Positions 1 to 9,515 are shown, counted from the first letter of the stretch. The stretch: DNA of 64,000 bases from Paucibacter sp. Y2R2-4 (GCF_025717535.1 NZ_JAJIRO010000005.1:496001-560000), one strand, 5' to 3'. Numbers and translations: made by a program. The notes: generated by a model not told the origin, from the sequence alone.

Positions 1-325
<325 letters not shown>

Positions 326-336
326 TCAAGAAGACT

Positions 337-354
337 GGCCGGTTTTATCCGGCC
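337..354. repeat. Perfect 6-bp inverted repeat in the trxB / crp-like divergent region
   Basis: GGCCGG (337-342) and CCGGCC (349-354) flank a TTTTAT spacer between the divergent trxB and Crp/Fnr-family genes. It could be a regulator site or a short hairpin in either leader. No T-run follows, so it is not an intrinsic terminator. A TTGAAA at 365-370 could be a -35 for the rightward gene, but no convincing -10 follows. Confidence 0.35.
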
Positions 355-463
355 TAGACCCTATTTGAAAGCCGGGCTGGGTTGGCACAATGCGCCCATT
401 CTAGGCATCGCCACACATAGATGTTGGCCTGCCAATTCAAACCTTAGTCAATGGAGGCTGTTT

Positions 464-1129
464 ATGGCGATGCTGTCCAATCTGGACCTGATCCGCAGGG
501 TGCCCTTGTTTTCCTTGCTCACCACCGATCAGGCGCAGTCCATTGCGGACAGCGTGGTCAAACGGCGTTTCAAGCGCGGCGAGCTGATCGTTGAGCAGGG
601 CACCAAGTCGAATGCCTTGTTTATTTTGCTGAACGGCCGGGCTCGAGTTTTGACGGCGGACACGCGTGGCCGAGAGGTGATTCTTGCCGTGCTGCAGCCG
701 GGAGACTATGTCGGTGAAATGAGCCTGATCGACCACGAGCCTCATTCAGCTACCGTGCGTGCCGAAGTTCAGACCGATATGTTGGTGCTGGGTCGGAATG
801 AATTCGCGCGCTGCCTGCCGGAAAGCAGCAGCTTGTCTTATGCAATTCTGCGTGGCTTGGTGGCACGCCTGCGCAATGCCGATCGTCAGATTGAGTCGCT
901 GGCCCTGTTGGATGTGTATGGCCGTGTGGCGCGTACGCTCTTGGATATGTCTGAAGACGAAAAGGGTCTGAAGATCATCCGCGGCAAGGTGTCTCGTCAA
1001 GACATGGCCAAGGTGGTCGGGGCTTCGCGCGAAATGGTCAGCCGCGTGATGAAGGACCTAGAAGAGCGCGGCGTGATTGAAACGCTGGAAAACGGCTCGG
1101 TGGTGATCAAAGAGCGTTTCCCCGGCTGA
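464..1129 (+). CDS. Crp/Fnr-family transcriptional regulator
   Basis: The 221-residue protein has a cyclic-nucleotide-binding-like beta barrel (residues ~10-120, with GEMSLIDHEPHSATVRA in the phosphate-cassette position) and a C-terminal winged helix-turn-helix. The recognition helix region reads SRQDMAKVVGASREMVSRVM. I chose the ATG at 464 because GGAGG (453-457) lies 6 nt upstream; a longer open frame extends left but has no such site. There is no FNR-type N-terminal cysteine cluster. The Arg-Ser pair that binds cAMP in E. coli CRP is not matched here (PHSA), so the ligand is unknown. A transcription factor of this type between trxB and ftsK is, as I recall, a recurrent arrangement in Burkholderiales. 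Confidence 0.88.
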   Translation: MAMLSNLDLIRRVPLFSLLTTDQAQSIADSVVKRRFKRGELIVEQGTKSNALFILLNGRARVLTADTRGREVILAVLQPGDYVGEMSLIDHEPHSATVRAEVQTDMLVLGRNEFARCLPESSSLSYAILRGLVARLRNADRQIESLALLDVYGRVARTLLDMSEDEKGLKIIRGKVSRQDMAKVVGASREMVSRVMKDLEERGVIETLENGSVVIKERFPG

Positions 1130-1288
1130 AGGCCCTAAGCCCGCTTCAAGCGATTCGCTCGGCCGGTCCGCCTTGAGTTTGATCGGCTGTTAGGTAAGGG
1201 CGATTGCGGGCATTTCTAAGGCACGGTTGATTGGGTTCTAGGGAAGCTCTTGCCCGAGAGTGATGCTTGCATAGGTCACAATGGCGGC

Positions 1289-3661
1289 ATGAGTTTTCCC
1301 CTGGCATCCCTGCTGCGCGGCGATCAGCCCGGCGCAAGCGACAAAGTCTATAAACGCCAAGGCAAGAAGGCGGCGGCGCCGCCGCCGGCCAAACCCAACC
1401 CCTTGCGAACCCCGCTCTGGCTCTTGCTGAGTGGGCTGCTTTGGTGTCTGGTCGTTTTGGCGCTGATTTCTCATGACCGCTCAGACGCTGCATTCTCGAT
1501 TTCGGGAGGCCGCGATATGTACGCCAATCGATTTGGCGCGGTGGGTGCCTGGATCTCTGATCTCCTCTTGTTCACCTTCGGCTATTCGGCCTGGTGGCTG
1601 CTGCTGATTGGGCTGCGGTCTTGGTTGAGCAGCTTGGCTGGCCTGCTGCGGGCCGACGCCGAGCAGGCGCCGGCCACGAACTCAGCCCGCTCAACCGCCC
1701 TTTGTTTCTTGGGCGTGATCTTGCTGATGTGCGCCAGTTGCTCCTTGGAGTGGAGCCGGCTCTACCTTTGGGAGCCGCGCCTGCCCGGTCATGCCGGCGG
1801 CGTACTGGGTTATTCGCTCGGCCCCTGGGGCATGCGAGCCTTTGGTTTTGCCGGCTCGGGCGTGGTCAGCATCGTGCTGGCACTGGTCGGTGCGGCCTTG
1901 GCCTTGAATTTTTCTTGGCTGAAGTTAGCCGAGCAACTGGGCAGTCGCATCGACCGGCTGCGTGAGCAACGCCTTGAGCGCCGCGAGATCGCCGAAGACC
2001 AGCGCGTGGGCGAGCAAGCGGCGCAAGAGCGCTTGCATGAGCACGTGGTCGAGGTTGAGCGCCAGGTCGTCGCTGAGCATGTGCCCATCGTCATCGAGGC
2101 GCCCGTGTTCGAGGTGCCCAAGTCCACTCGCGTCGCCAAGGAGCGTCAGTCGACCTTGTTCGTTGATGCCAGCGATACCAAGCTGCCGCAGGTCGATCTT
2201 TTGGACTCGGCGCCGGTGCAGGTGGTCACGGTTACGCCCGAGTCCCTGGAGATGACTTCGCGCATGATCGAGAAGAAGCTGCGCGACTTCGGCGTCGAGG
2301 TGCGCGTGGTGGCGGCTTCGCCAGGCCCGGTGATCACCCGTTATGAGATCGAACCTGCCACGGGCGTCAAGGGCTCGCAAATCGTTGGCCTAGCCAAGGA
2401 TTTGGCGCGTTCGCTGAGCCTGGTGTCCATTCGCGTGGTCGAGACCATTCCGGGCAAGAACTTCATGGCCCTGGAGCTGCCGAATGCGCGGCGCCAAACC
2501 ATTCGGCTCTCTGAGATCTTGGGTTCGCAGGTTTATGCCGATGCCAGCTCGCAGCTGACCATGGGTTTGGGCAAGGACATCGTCGGCCTGCCGGTGGTGG
2601 CCGATCTGGCCAAGATGCCGCACTGCCTGGTGGCTGGTACCACCGGTTCGGGCAAGTCGGTCGGTATCAACGCCATGATTCTGTCCTTGCTCTACAAGGC
2701 CGAGGCGCGCGATGTGCGCCTGATTCTCATCGACCCCAAGATGCTGGAAATGAGCGTCTACGAAGGCATCCCGCATCTGCTGGCGCCCGTGGTGACGGAC
2801 ATGAAGCAGGCCAGTAACGCGCTCAACTGGTGCGTGGGCGAGATGGAGCGCCGCTACAAGCTGATGAGCAAGATGGGCGTGCGCAATCTGGCCGGCTACA
2901 ACAAGAAGATCGACGAGGCCACCGAGCGCGGCGAGAAGATCGGCAACCCCTTCAGTCTCACGCCCGAGCAGCCGGAACCGCTGGAACGCTTGCCCTTCAT
3001 CGTCGTTGTCATCGACGAGTTGGCTGACCTGATGATGGTGGTCGGCAAGAAGATCGAAGAGCTGATCGCTCGCTTGGCGCAGAAGGCTCGCGCCGCCGGT
3101 ATCCACCTGATTCTGGCCACCCAGCGGCCTTCGGTCGATGTGATCACCGGCCTGATCAAGGCCAATATTCCGACCCGTCTGTCCTTCCAGGTCAGCTCCA
3201 AGATCGACAGCCGCACCATCCTCGACCAAATGGGCGCCGAGGCGCTCTTGGGCATGGGCGACATGCTCTATATGCCCTCGGGCACCGGCCTGCCCATTCG
3301 CGTTCACGGCGCCTTTGTCAGTGACGACGAGGTTCATCGGGTCGTGACTTATCTGAAAGAGCAGGGCGGCGAGCCCAACTACATCGAAGGCATCCTGGAG
3401 GGCGGGGTGCTTGATGGTGACGCGGGTGGAGAAGGCGGCGGAGCCGGTGGTGGCGACGGCGAGGCCGACCCCATGTACGACCAGGCCGTGGCCATCGTCT
3501 TGCAGCATCGCCGCGCCTCGATTTCCTTGGTGCAACGTCATCTGCGCATTGGTTACAACCGGGCGGCGCGACTGCTGGAGCAAATGGAGAAATCCGGCTT
3601 GGTGTCCAGCATGGGCAGCAATGGCAACCGCGATCTCTTGTTGCCCAAGCGGGAGGAGTGA
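1289..3661 (+). CDS. ftsK: DNA translocase FtsK
   Basis: Hexameric inner-membrane DNA pump that moves chromosome termini through the division septum and activates XerCD at dif. The 790-residue protein has N-terminal membrane segments (hydrophobic runs between residues ~35 and ~215) and a fairly short charged linker (~220-330, Glu/Arg/Val-rich). The RecA-like motor follows, with Walker A GTTGSGKS (~residue 450) and Walker [10 protein letters not shown] (~575). The C-terminal gamma winged helix (last ~65 residues) has the [20 protein letters not shown] signature. The ATG at 1289 gives a normal start; a TTG at 1250 would add 13 residues. The gene is followed by lolA with only 5 nt between its stop codon and the lolA ATG. 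Confidence 0.96.
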   Translation: MSFPLASLLRGDQPGASDKVYKRQGKKAAAPPPAKPNPLRTPLWLLLSGLLWCLVVLALISHDRSDAAFSISGGRDMYANRFGAVGAWISDLLLFTFGYSAWWLLLIGLRSWLSSLAGLLRADAEQAPATNSARSTALCFLGVILLMCASCSLEWSRLYLWEPRLPGHAGGVLGYSLGPWGMRAFGFAGSGVVSIVLALVGAALALNFSWLKLAEQLGSRIDRLREQRLERREIAEDQRVGEQAAQERLHEHVVEVERQVVAEHVPIVIEAPVFEVPKSTRVAKERQSTLFVDASDTKLPQVDLLDSAPVQVVTVTPESLEMTSRMIEKKLRDFGVEVRVVAASPGPVITRYEIEPATGVKGSQIVGLAKDLARSLSLVSIRVVETIPGKNFMALELPNARRQTIRLSEILGSQVYADASSQLTMGLGKDIVGLPVVADLAKMPHCLVAGTTGSGKSVGINAMILSLLYKAEARDVRLILIDPKMLEMSVYEGIPHLLAPVVTDMKQASNALNWCVGEMERRYKLMSKMGVRNLAGYNKKIDEATERGEKIGNPFSLTPEQPEPLERLPFIVVVIDELADLMMVVGKKIEELIARLAQKARAAGIHLILATQRPSVDVITGLIKANIPTRLSFQVSSKIDSRTILDQMGAEALLGMGDMLYMPSGTGLPIRVHGAFVSDDEVHRVVTYLKEQGGEPNYIEGILEGGVLDGDAGGEGGGAGGGDGEADPMYDQAVAIVLQHRRASISLVQRHLRIGYNRAARLLEQMEKSGLVSSMGSNGNRDLLLPKREE

Positions 3662-3666
3662 GAAGA

Positions 3667-4284
3667 ATGAAGTTTGGATTCAAGATGGGCGCGATCGCAG
3701 CCTTGATGGGGCTGCTGGGCCAGGCTCAGGCGGATGCTGTGGCAACCCTGCGAGACTTTGTGCGCGAGGTCAAAGGCGCGCGTGCGCAGTTCAGCCAAAC
3801 GGTGTACTCCCCCGATGGCGCGCGCAAAAAGAGCTCTTCAGGCCAGTTTGAGTTCCAGCGCCCCAACCAGTTTCGATTCGCCTACACCAAGCCGTTTGAG
3901 CAGTTGATTGTGGGTGACGGGCAAAAGGTCTGGATCTATGACGCGGACTTGAATCAAGCCAGTTCGCGCCGCATGACGCAAGCCTTGGGCGCCACGCCAG
4001 CGGCCTTGCTGGCCGGCGGCAATTTGGAGCGCGACTTCACCCTCAAGGCCTTGAGCTCCGAGGGCGGCTTGGAATGGGTGCAGGCCTTGCCGCGTCAAAC
4101 CGAGTCGGGCGTTCAGTCTTTGAAAGTGGGCTTCAAGGGCCGCGACTTGGCCGCCTTGGAGATCATCGATGGCTTTGGTCAACGTTCCCGTCTGGACTTC
4201 AGCGGCGTGGTCACCAATCCGGCGCTGAACCCTGAAGCCTTCAAGTTCGTGTTGCCGGCTGGGGCTGATCTGCTTGAGCAATAG
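3667..4284 (+). CDS. lolA: Outer-membrane lipoprotein carrier protein LolA
   Basis: Periplasmic chaperone that takes lipoproteins released by LolCDE and carries them to LolB. The 205-residue precursor has a short basic start, a hydrophobic signal core and a likely cleavage after AQA (about residue 20). It then shows the LolA pattern of a half-barrel: FSQTVYSP, GQFEFQRPNQFRFAY, and KPFEQLIVGDGQKVWIYD. A strong GGAGG (3652-3656) lies inside the end of ftsK, 10 nt before the ATG at 3667. A GTG at 3658 overlapping the ftsK stop is a less likely start. Probably co-transcribed with ftsK and rarA. Confidence 0.94.
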   Translation: MKFGFKMGAIAALMGLLGQAQADAVATLRDFVREVKGARAQFSQTVYSPDGARKKSSSGQFEFQRPNQFRFAYTKPFEQLIVGDGQKVWIYDADLNQASSRRMTQALGATPAALLAGGNLERDFTLKALSSEGGLEWVQALPRQTESGVQSLKVGFKGRDLAALEIIDGFGQRSRLDFSGVVTNPALNPEAFKFVLPAGADLLEQ

Positions 4285-4310
4285 CCTGCGAGTGTTTGGG
4301 GCGGATCACC

Positions 4311-5654
4311 ATGACTGATTTGTTTTCTCAAGAGCCAGTTGCCCCGCTGGCTGAAATGTTGCGGCCCCAAACTCTGGATGAAGTCGTCGGCCAATCGCAT
4401 CTGCTGGGCGAGGGCAAGCCACTGCGCCTAGCGTTCCAGTCCGGCAAAGCCCATTCGATGATTTTTTGGGGCCCGCCCGGTGTCGGCAAGACCACGCTGG
4501 CTCGGCTCACCGCCCATGCCTTTGGCAGTGAGTTCATCGCCTTGTCGGCGGTGTTCTCTGGCGTCAAAGACATTCGTGGGGCCATGGAGCAGGCCCAGCA
4601 ATACCTGTCCCAGGGCAAGCACACGATTTTGTTTGTGGACGAGATCCACCGCTTCAACAAGGCGCAGCAAGATGCATTGCTGCCGCATGTGGAGTCCGGC
4701 TTGTTCACCTTCATCGGTGCGACCACCGAGAACCCGTCCTTCGAGGTGAACTCGGCCTTGTTGTCGCGTGCCCAGGTTTATGTGCTGAAGTCCTTGACCG
4801 AGGCTGAACTCAAGCAGTTATTGAAACGAGCGCAGAGCCAGGCCATCGCCAATTTGCAGTTTGACGAGGCCGCCGTCGACACCTTGGTGGGCTACGCCGA
4901 CGGGGATGCGCGGCGCTTTTTGAATCTGCTGGAGCAATGCAATACCGCTGCAGGAGCCGCCGGTCGGGTCAAGATCGATGCTGAGTTCATCAGCAATGCC
5001 TTGAGCCTGAATGCGCGGCGCTTCGATAAAGGCGGCGACAACTTCTACGACCAGATCTCGGCGCTGCACAAGTCGGTCAGAGGCTCGAACCCCGATGGCG
5101 CCTTGTATTGGCTCTGCCGCATGTTGGATGGGGGCGCCGATCCGCGCTATTTGTCGCGCCGCATCGTTCGCATGGCCTGGGAAGACATCGGCCTGGCCGA
5201 CCCGCGCGCGATGCAAATCGCCAACGATGCGGCCCTGACTTTTGAGCGCTTGGGCAGCCCCGAGGGCGAGCTGGCTTTGGGACAGGCAGTGATTTACCTC
5301 GCGGTGGCCGCCAAGAGCAATGCGGGCTACAAGGCCTATAACGAGGCACGTGCCTTTGTGAAGCAAGACAAGAGCCGCGAGGTGCCGGTCCATCTGCGTA
5401 ACGCGCCAACTCGGCTGATGAAGGAACTCGGCTATGGGCATGAGTACCGCTATGCCCATGATGAGCCGCATGCCTATGCCGCAGGGGAAAGCTATCTGCC
5501 CGAAGGCATGGGCGATCCCGCTTGGTATCAGCCCGTTCCGCGAGGCCTGGAGCTGAAGATTGGGGAGAAGCTGAGCTTTCTTCGCAAGCTGGATGCCGAT
5601 GCCCTGAGTGAAGCAAAAGGCGAGGCAAAAGCTGATGAAAAAGGCAGGGCCTGA
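4311..5654 (+). CDS. rarA: Replication-associated recombination protein A (RarA/MgsA), AAA+ ATPase
   Basis: Clamp-loader-related AAA+ ATPase that acts at stalled replication forks. The 447-residue protein opens with the family hallmark PLAEMLRPQTLDEVVGQSHLLG. It has Walker A GPPGVGKTTLA (residues ~51-61), Walker B ILFVDEIHRFNKAQQDALL, sensor 1 GATTENPSFEV, and the C-terminal tetramerisation domain containing YLAVAAKSNAGYKAYNEA. The ATG at 4311 was preferred to an upstream TTG because the homology starts right after it. It lies 26 nt after lolA, and the ftsK-lolA-rarA order is common in proteobacteria. The far C-terminus is a short Ala/Lys/Glu-rich tail. Confidence 0.95.
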   Translation: MTDLFSQEPVAPLAEMLRPQTLDEVVGQSHLLGEGKPLRLAFQSGKAHSMIFWGPPGVGKTTLARLTAHAFGSEFIALSAVFSGVKDIRGAMEQAQQYLSQGKHTILFVDEIHRFNKAQQDALLPHVESGLFTFIGATTENPSFEVNSALLSRAQVYVLKSLTEAELKQLLKRAQSQAIANLQFDEAAVDTLVGYADGDARRFLNLLEQCNTAAGAAGRVKIDAEFISNALSLNARRFDKGGDNFYDQISALHKSVRGSNPDGALYWLCRMLDGGADPRYLSRRIVRMAWEDIGLADPRAMQIANDAALTFERLGSPEGELALGQAVIYLAVAAKSNAGYKAYNEARAFVKQDKSREVPVHLRNAPTRLMKELGYGHEYRYAHDEPHAYAAGESYLPEGMGDPAWYQPVPRGLELKIGEKLSFLRKLDADALSEAKGEAKADEKGRA

Positions 5655-5752
5655 GCGGGTGTGAGCGTCAGGACTTTGATGCTTGCTTGGCACCGTTTTC
5701 GCTCTCTGGCGCTACGGGTAAACACCTTCAAATAGCAGGGCAAGCCGCCTCC

Positions 5753-5758
5753 TACAAT
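5753..5758 (+). promoter_or_regulatory. Candidate -10 box for the small RNA at 5764-5848
   Basis: TACAAT lies 6-7 nt upstream of the first base of a hairpin, where transcription would be expected to begin. The -35 region is weak (TTCAAA at 5727-5732 is too far away, at 20 bp), so an activator or another promoter may be needed. It points into an intergenic region, not directly at a gene. Confidence 0.4.
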
Positions 5759-5763
5759 CCTCA

Positions 5764-5848
5764 GCAGCCTGCAGGAAAAGAGGGCCGCTTGGCAGCTGCA
5801 AGAAGGCAATCTCAAAGGCCTGCCGATTCAGCGGTAGGCCTTTTTTTT
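5764..5848 (+). ncRNA. Candidate ~85-nt small RNA, two hairpins, between rarA and livH
   Basis: The segment starts at the position expected for a start site from the TACAAT box. It folds on paper into hairpin 1, GCAGCCTGC (5764-5772) pairing with GCAGCTGC (5792-5799) apart from one bulged C, with a purine-rich loop. A single-stranded linker (5800-5813) follows, then a 12-bp terminator hairpin and eight T's. No convincing start codon and ribosome-binding site lie inside. An open run from a CTG codon ends at a TAG within the terminator stem, but nothing suggests it is translated. The alternative is that this is simply the end of the rarA transcript. I do not recognise a known RNA family. Confidence 0.4.
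5814..5848 (+). terminator. Strong intrinsic terminator upstream of livH
   Basis: AAAGGCCTGCCG (5814-5825) pairs with CGGTAGGCCTTT (from 5832) through 12 positions including one G-U pair. The loop is ATTCAG-like, and the right arm runs into TTTTTTTT (5841-5848). It works rightward. It separates rarA, or a small RNA, from the liv operon, so livH needs its own promoter in 5849-5939. Confidence 0.85.
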
Positions 5849-5939
5849 GGCTTTGCGTCGTGCCAGCCCGTGCCTTCACCCTGCACAATGAAAAAGGTGC
5901 CTGGTCTACCCGTCCAGCCCACCCAACCGGAGACGCATC

Positions 5940-6863
5940 ATGGAAACTTTTTTCCAGCAAATCATCAACGGCCTCGTGCTCGGCAGCATGTATGCGCTGG
6001 TGGCGCTGGGTTACACGATGGTGTACGGCATCATCAACTTGATCAACTTCGCGCATGGCGAGATCTTGATGGTGGGGGCGCTGGTCAGCTGGACGGTGGT
6101 CAGCGCATTGGCTGATAGCGGCCTGCCAGGCTGGTCTTTGATGCTGATCGCCTTGGCCTGCGCCGTGGTGGTCTGCGTTACCCTGAACTTCCTGGTCGAG
6201 AAAATTGCCTACCGGCCGCTGCGCAATGCGCCGCGCTTGGCGCCACTGATCACCGCCATGGGCATGTCGCTGCTCTTGCAGACCTTGGCCATGATCATCT
6301 GGAAGCCGAACCCCAAGCCTTTCCCCTTGCTGCTGCCGACCACGCCGATTGACCTGGGTGGCCCGGTGATCACCGTCACGCAATGCGTGATCTTGGGCTC
6401 CACCGTGATGATCCTGGCCACGCTGATGTGGCTGGTCAATCACACCAAGCTGGGCCGCGCGATGCGAGCTACCGCGGAGAATCCACGGGTTGCGGGCCTG
6501 ATGGGTGTGAAGCCCGACTTCATTATCTCCACCACCTTTGTGATCGGTGCCGCCTTGGCAGCTGTGGCCGGCCTGATGTGGGCCGCGAACTACGGCACGG
6601 TGCAGCACACCATGGGCTTTATGCCCGGCTTGAAGGCTTTCACTGCAGCCGTGCTGGGCGGCATCGGCAATTTGGCCGGTGCGATGGTGGGTGGCATCTT
6701 GTTGGGCTTGATCGAAGCAATCGGAGCCGGCTATTTGGGCGAACTGACGGGAGGCATCTTGGGCAGCCATTACGCCGACATCTTTGCCTTTGTGGCCTTG
6801 ATCTTGGTGCTGACCTTGCGGCCTTCGGGCTTGCTGGGCGAGCGTGTCGCTGATCGTGCTTGA
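5940..6863 (+). CDS. livH: Branched-chain amino-acid ABC transporter permease LivH
   Basis: Inner-membrane permease of the Liv/HAAT system. The 307-residue protein opens with QIINGLVLGSMYALVALGYT and NLINFAHGEILMVGA, both diagnostic of LivH. It has about eight hydrophobic segments and the EAA-like loop near AAVLGGIGNLAGAMVGG. GGAGA lies shortly upstream of the ATG. It is the first gene of livHMGF and follows a strong terminator. No livJ/livK substrate-binding gene is adjacent, so the binding protein must be encoded elsewhere, and the substrate range (Leu/Ile/Val or other amides and amino acids) cannot be fixed from the permease alone. Confidence 0.94.
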   Translation: METFFQQIINGLVLGSMYALVALGYTMVYGIINLINFAHGEILMVGALVSWTVVSALADSGLPGWSLMLIALACAVVVCVTLNFLVEKIAYRPLRNAPRLAPLITAMGMSLLLQTLAMIIWKPNPKPFPLLLPTTPIDLGGPVITVTQCVILGSTVMILATLMWLVNHTKLGRAMRATAENPRVAGLMGVKPDFIISTTFVIGAALAAVAGLMWAANYGTVQHTMGFMPGLKAFTAAVLGGIGNLAGAMVGGILLGLIEAIGAGYLGELTGGILGSHYADIFAFVALILVLTLRPSGLLGERVADRA

Positions 6864-6891
6864 TTGCGCTTGATCGTCCAAGGAGACTGAT

Positions 6892-7983
6892 ATGCAACAA
6901 CAGCAAAACAAACTCTTCGTCTTCCTGCTGGCGGCACTGGGCCTCTTGGTCGTGCCCTTGATCGCCCAGCAGTTCGGCAATGGCCCGGTCCGCATCATCG
7001 ACCTGGCGCTGCTCTATGTGATGTTGGCCCTGGGCCTGAACATTGTGGTCGGCTATGCGGGTCTGCTGGATCTGGGTTATGTCGCTTTCTATGCCGTCGG
7101 CTCGTACATGTTCGCCTTGCTGGCCAGCCCACATTTGAGCGAGAACTTCGAAGCCATACGAAATACCTTCCCCGAAGGATTGCATTCGCCTATCTGGTTG
7201 GTGATTCCGCTGGGCGCTGGTCTGGCGGGGTTTTTCGGCGTGATGTTGGGCGCGCCAACCTTGAAACTGCGCGGTGACTATCTAGCCATCGTGACTCTGG
7301 GTTTTGGCGAAATCATCCGGGTGTTCCTGAATAATTTGGAGTACCCGATCAACATCACCAATGGCCCGCGCGGCATCGGTCAAATTGATTCCCTGCATTT
7401 CTTTGGCTTGAACCTGGGCCAAGGTGTCGAGGTCTTGGGTTTCAAGCTGCCTTCGGTGACGCTGTATTACTACCTCTTCCTCGTGCTCGTGGTGTTCAGC
7501 GTGATCATTTGCTATCGCCTCGAAAACAGCCGCATCGGCCGTGCCTGGATGGCGATTCGCGAAGACGAAATCGCCGCCAAGGCCATGGGCATCAATACCC
7601 GCAATATGAAGCTCTTGGCCTTCGGCATGGGCGCCACATTTGGCGGTGTGGCTGGCTCAATGTTTGCGTCCTTTCAGGGTTTTGTCAGCCCCGAGTCTTT
7701 CAGCCTGCAAGAGTCGGTAATGATTGTGGCGATGGTGGTCTTGGGCGGCATTGGCCATATTCCGGGTGTGATCTTGGGAGCACTGCTGCTGTCGGCCTTG
7801 CCTGAAGTGCTGCGTTATGTCGCCGGCCCCTTGCAAGAGATGACGGGTGGCCGTTTGGATGCGTCCATCTTGCGTCAGTTGCTGGTGGCCTTGGCCATGA
7901 TTGGCATCATGCTGGTGCGTCCGCGCGGACTTTGGCCTTCGCCTGAACATGGCAAAGCCGCGCCTCAGCCGGTCAGCAAGTGA
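6892..7983 (+). CDS. livM: Branched-chain amino-acid ABC transporter permease LivM
   Basis: Second permease subunit, 363 residues, strongly hydrophobic. LivM hallmarks are LALGLNIVVGYAGLLDLGYVAFYAVGSY (split here: LNIVVGYAGLLDLG), KLRGDYLAIVTLGFGEIIR, and ENSRIGRAWMAIREDEIAAKAMGIN. An AGGAGA ribosome-binding site lies about 6 nt before the ATG. It starts 28 nt after livH, and its stop codon overlaps a possible GTG of livG, so translation within the operon is probably coupled. Confidence 0.94.
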   Translation: MQQQQNKLFVFLLAALGLLVVPLIAQQFGNGPVRIIDLALLYVMLALGLNIVVGYAGLLDLGYVAFYAVGSYMFALLASPHLSENFEAIRNTFPEGLHSPIWLVIPLGAGLAGFFGVMLGAPTLKLRGDYLAIVTLGFGEIIRVFLNNLEYPINITNGPRGIGQIDSLHFFGLNLGQGVEVLGFKLPSVTLYYYLFLVLVVFSVIICYRLENSRIGRAWMAIREDEIAAKAMGINTRNMKLLAFGMGATFGGVAGSMFASFQGFVSPESFSLQESVMIVAMVVLGGIGHIPGVILGALLLSALPEVLRYVAGPLQEMTGGRLDASILRQLLVALAMIGIMLVRPRGLWPSPEHGKAAPQPVSK

Positions 7984-8000
7984 GCACAGGAGCACAAGCG

Positions 8001-8783
8001 ATGAGCGAACAACAAGTGATTCTGAAAGTGGCCGGTGTCTCCAAGCGATTCGGCGGCCTGCAAGCCTTGTCCGATGTGGGCATCCAAATCAACAAGGGTC
8101 AGGTCTACGGCCTGATCGGCCCCAACGGCGCCGGCAAGACCACCTTTTTCAATGTGATCACCGGGCTTTACACCCCGGATGCAGGGAGCTTTGAGTTAGG
8201 TGGAGCGCCCTATGCGCCGACTGCGGTGCACGAAGTTGCTAAGACGGGCATTGCCCGAACCTTCCAGAACATCCGGCTGTTTGCCGAGATGACCGCGCTG
8301 GAGAACGTGATGGTCGGTCGCCACATCCGCACAGGCTCTGGATTGCTCGGTGCGGTGTTCCGCACGCCAGGGTTCAAGGCCGAAGAAGCAGCGATCGCCA
8401 AGCGCGCTCAAGAGCTGCTGGACTATGTGGGCATTGGGAAGTACGCGGAATACAAAGCCCGTACGCTGAGCTACGGCGACCAGCGCCGCCTGGAGATTGC
8501 ACGCGCCCTGGCTACCGACCCCAAGCTGATTGCCTTGGACGAGCCGGCTGCCGGTATGAACGCCACCGAGAAAGTGGTACTGCGTGAGCTGATCGATCGC
8601 ATCCGCAAAGATGGCCGCACGATTTTGCTGATCGAGCACGACGTCAAGCTGGTGATGGGCTTGTGCGACCGCGTCACGGTGCTGGACTACGGCAAGCAAA
8701 TCGCTGAGGGCACGCCTTACGACGTGCAGCGCAATGAAAAGGTGATCGAGGCCTATTTGGGCGCAGGCCACACCAATCACTGA
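8001..8783 (+). CDS. livG: Branched-chain amino-acid ABC transporter ATP-binding protein LivG
   Basis: Cytoplasmic ATPase subunit, 260 residues. Walker A is GPNGAGKTTFFN, the signature is LSYGDQRRLEIARAL, Walker B is PKLIALDEPAAGMN, and the switch His is in LLIEHDVKLVMGLCDRV. The LivG type is shown by GIARTFQNIRLFAEMTALENVMVGRH. I chose the ATG at 8001 because AGGAG (7988-7992) is well spaced from it; a GTG at 7980 overlapping the livM stop would add seven residues. Confidence 0.94.
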   Translation: MSEQQVILKVAGVSKRFGGLQALSDVGIQINKGQVYGLIGPNGAGKTTFFNVITGLYTPDAGSFELGGAPYAPTAVHEVAKTGIARTFQNIRLFAEMTALENVMVGRHIRTGSGLLGAVFRTPGFKAEEAAIAKRAQELLDYVGIGKYAEYKARTLSYGDQRRLEIARALATDPKLIALDEPAAGMNATEKVVLRELIDRIRKDGRTILLIEHDVKLVMGLCDRVTVLDYGKQIAEGTPYDVQRNEKVIEAYLGAGHTNH

Positions 8784-8795
8784 AAGAACCATCAC

Positions 8796-9515
8796 ATGTC
8801 AGCAACTACATTGCTTCAGGTCAGCGGACTCAAGGTGGCTTATGGCGGCATTCAGGCCGTCAAGGGCGTGAGCTTCGAAGTGCGTCAAGGGGAGTTGGTC
8901 AGCTTGATTGGCGCCAATGGTGCCGGCAAGACCACGACGCTCAAGGCCATCACCGGCATTCAGCCGGTGGCCGAGGGCGACATCCAGTTCATGGGTAAAT
9001 CCATCAAGGGCCAGGGCGCTTGGGATTTGGTCAAGCAAGGTCTGGTGATGGTGCCAGAAGGGCGGGGCACTTTCACCCGCATGACCATCACCGAGAACTT
9101 GCAGATGGGCGCCTACATCCGCAATGACAAGGCACAGATCGAGGCCGATATCGAAAAGGTCTTCACCATCTTCCCGCGTTTGAAAGAGCGCCGCGCTCAG
9201 TTGGCCGGCACCATGTCGGGCGGCGAACAACAGATGTTGGCCATGGGGCGCGCCTTGATGACACAGCCCAAGGTCTTGTTGCTGGATGAGCCCTCGATGG
9301 GCTTGTCGCCCATCATGGTGGACAAGATCTTTGAGGTCGTGAATGACATCCACGCGCAGGGCGTGACGATTTTATTGGTGGAGCAGAACGCCAGCCGCGC
9401 CTTGCAAATCGCCAGCCGGGGTTATGTGATGGAGTCCGGCGAGGTGACGATGACCGGTGAGGGCAAGGCCTTGCTGAGCGATCCCAAGGTTCGGGCTGCG
9501 TATTTGGGTGAGTAA
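8796..9515 (+). CDS. livF: Branched-chain amino-acid ABC transporter ATP-binding protein LivF
   Basis: Second ATPase subunit, 239 residues, forming the heterodimer with LivG. Walker A is GANGAGKTTTLKAI, the signature is MSGGEQQMLAMGRAL, Walker B is KVLLLDEPSMGLSP, and the switch region is LLVEQNASRALQIA. VMVPEGRGTFTRMTITENL is typical of LivF. It begins 12 nt after livG and is the last gene of the operon. A bidirectional-looking terminator follows. Confidence 0.94.
   Translation: MSATTLLQVSGLKVAYGGIQAVKGVSFEVRQGELVSLIGANGAGKTTTLKAITGIQPVAEGDIQFMGKSIKGQGAWDLVKQGLVMVPEGRGTFTRMTITENLQMGAYIRNDKAQIEADIEKVFTIFPRLKERRAQLAGTMSGGEQQMLAMGRALMTQPKVLLLDEPSMGLSPIMVDKIFEVVNDIHAQGVTILLVEQNASRALQIASRGYVMESGEVTMTGEGKALLSDPKVRAAYLGE

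Noticed and set aside
1250-1288. TTG start adding 13 residues to FtsK
   Set aside because: The added residues show no FtsK similarity and the ATG at 1289 gives the usual start; kept only as an alternative.
2390-3583. Long open frame on the minus strand across ftsK (and similar long frames opposite mrcA, valS and sdhA)
   Set aside because: Shadow of the high-GC coding strand; composition (His/Gln/Gly/Ala-rich) and lack of ribosome-binding sites do not fit a gene, and the ftsK frame has all expected motifs.
5849-5939. Possible CACAAT -10 box upstream of livH
   Set aside because: No -35 at proper distance; too weak to call as a feature.
5712-6998. 428-codon open frame antisense to livH and the sRNA region
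   Set aside because: Gln/His-rich translation without any domain, opposite a clear membrane protein gene.
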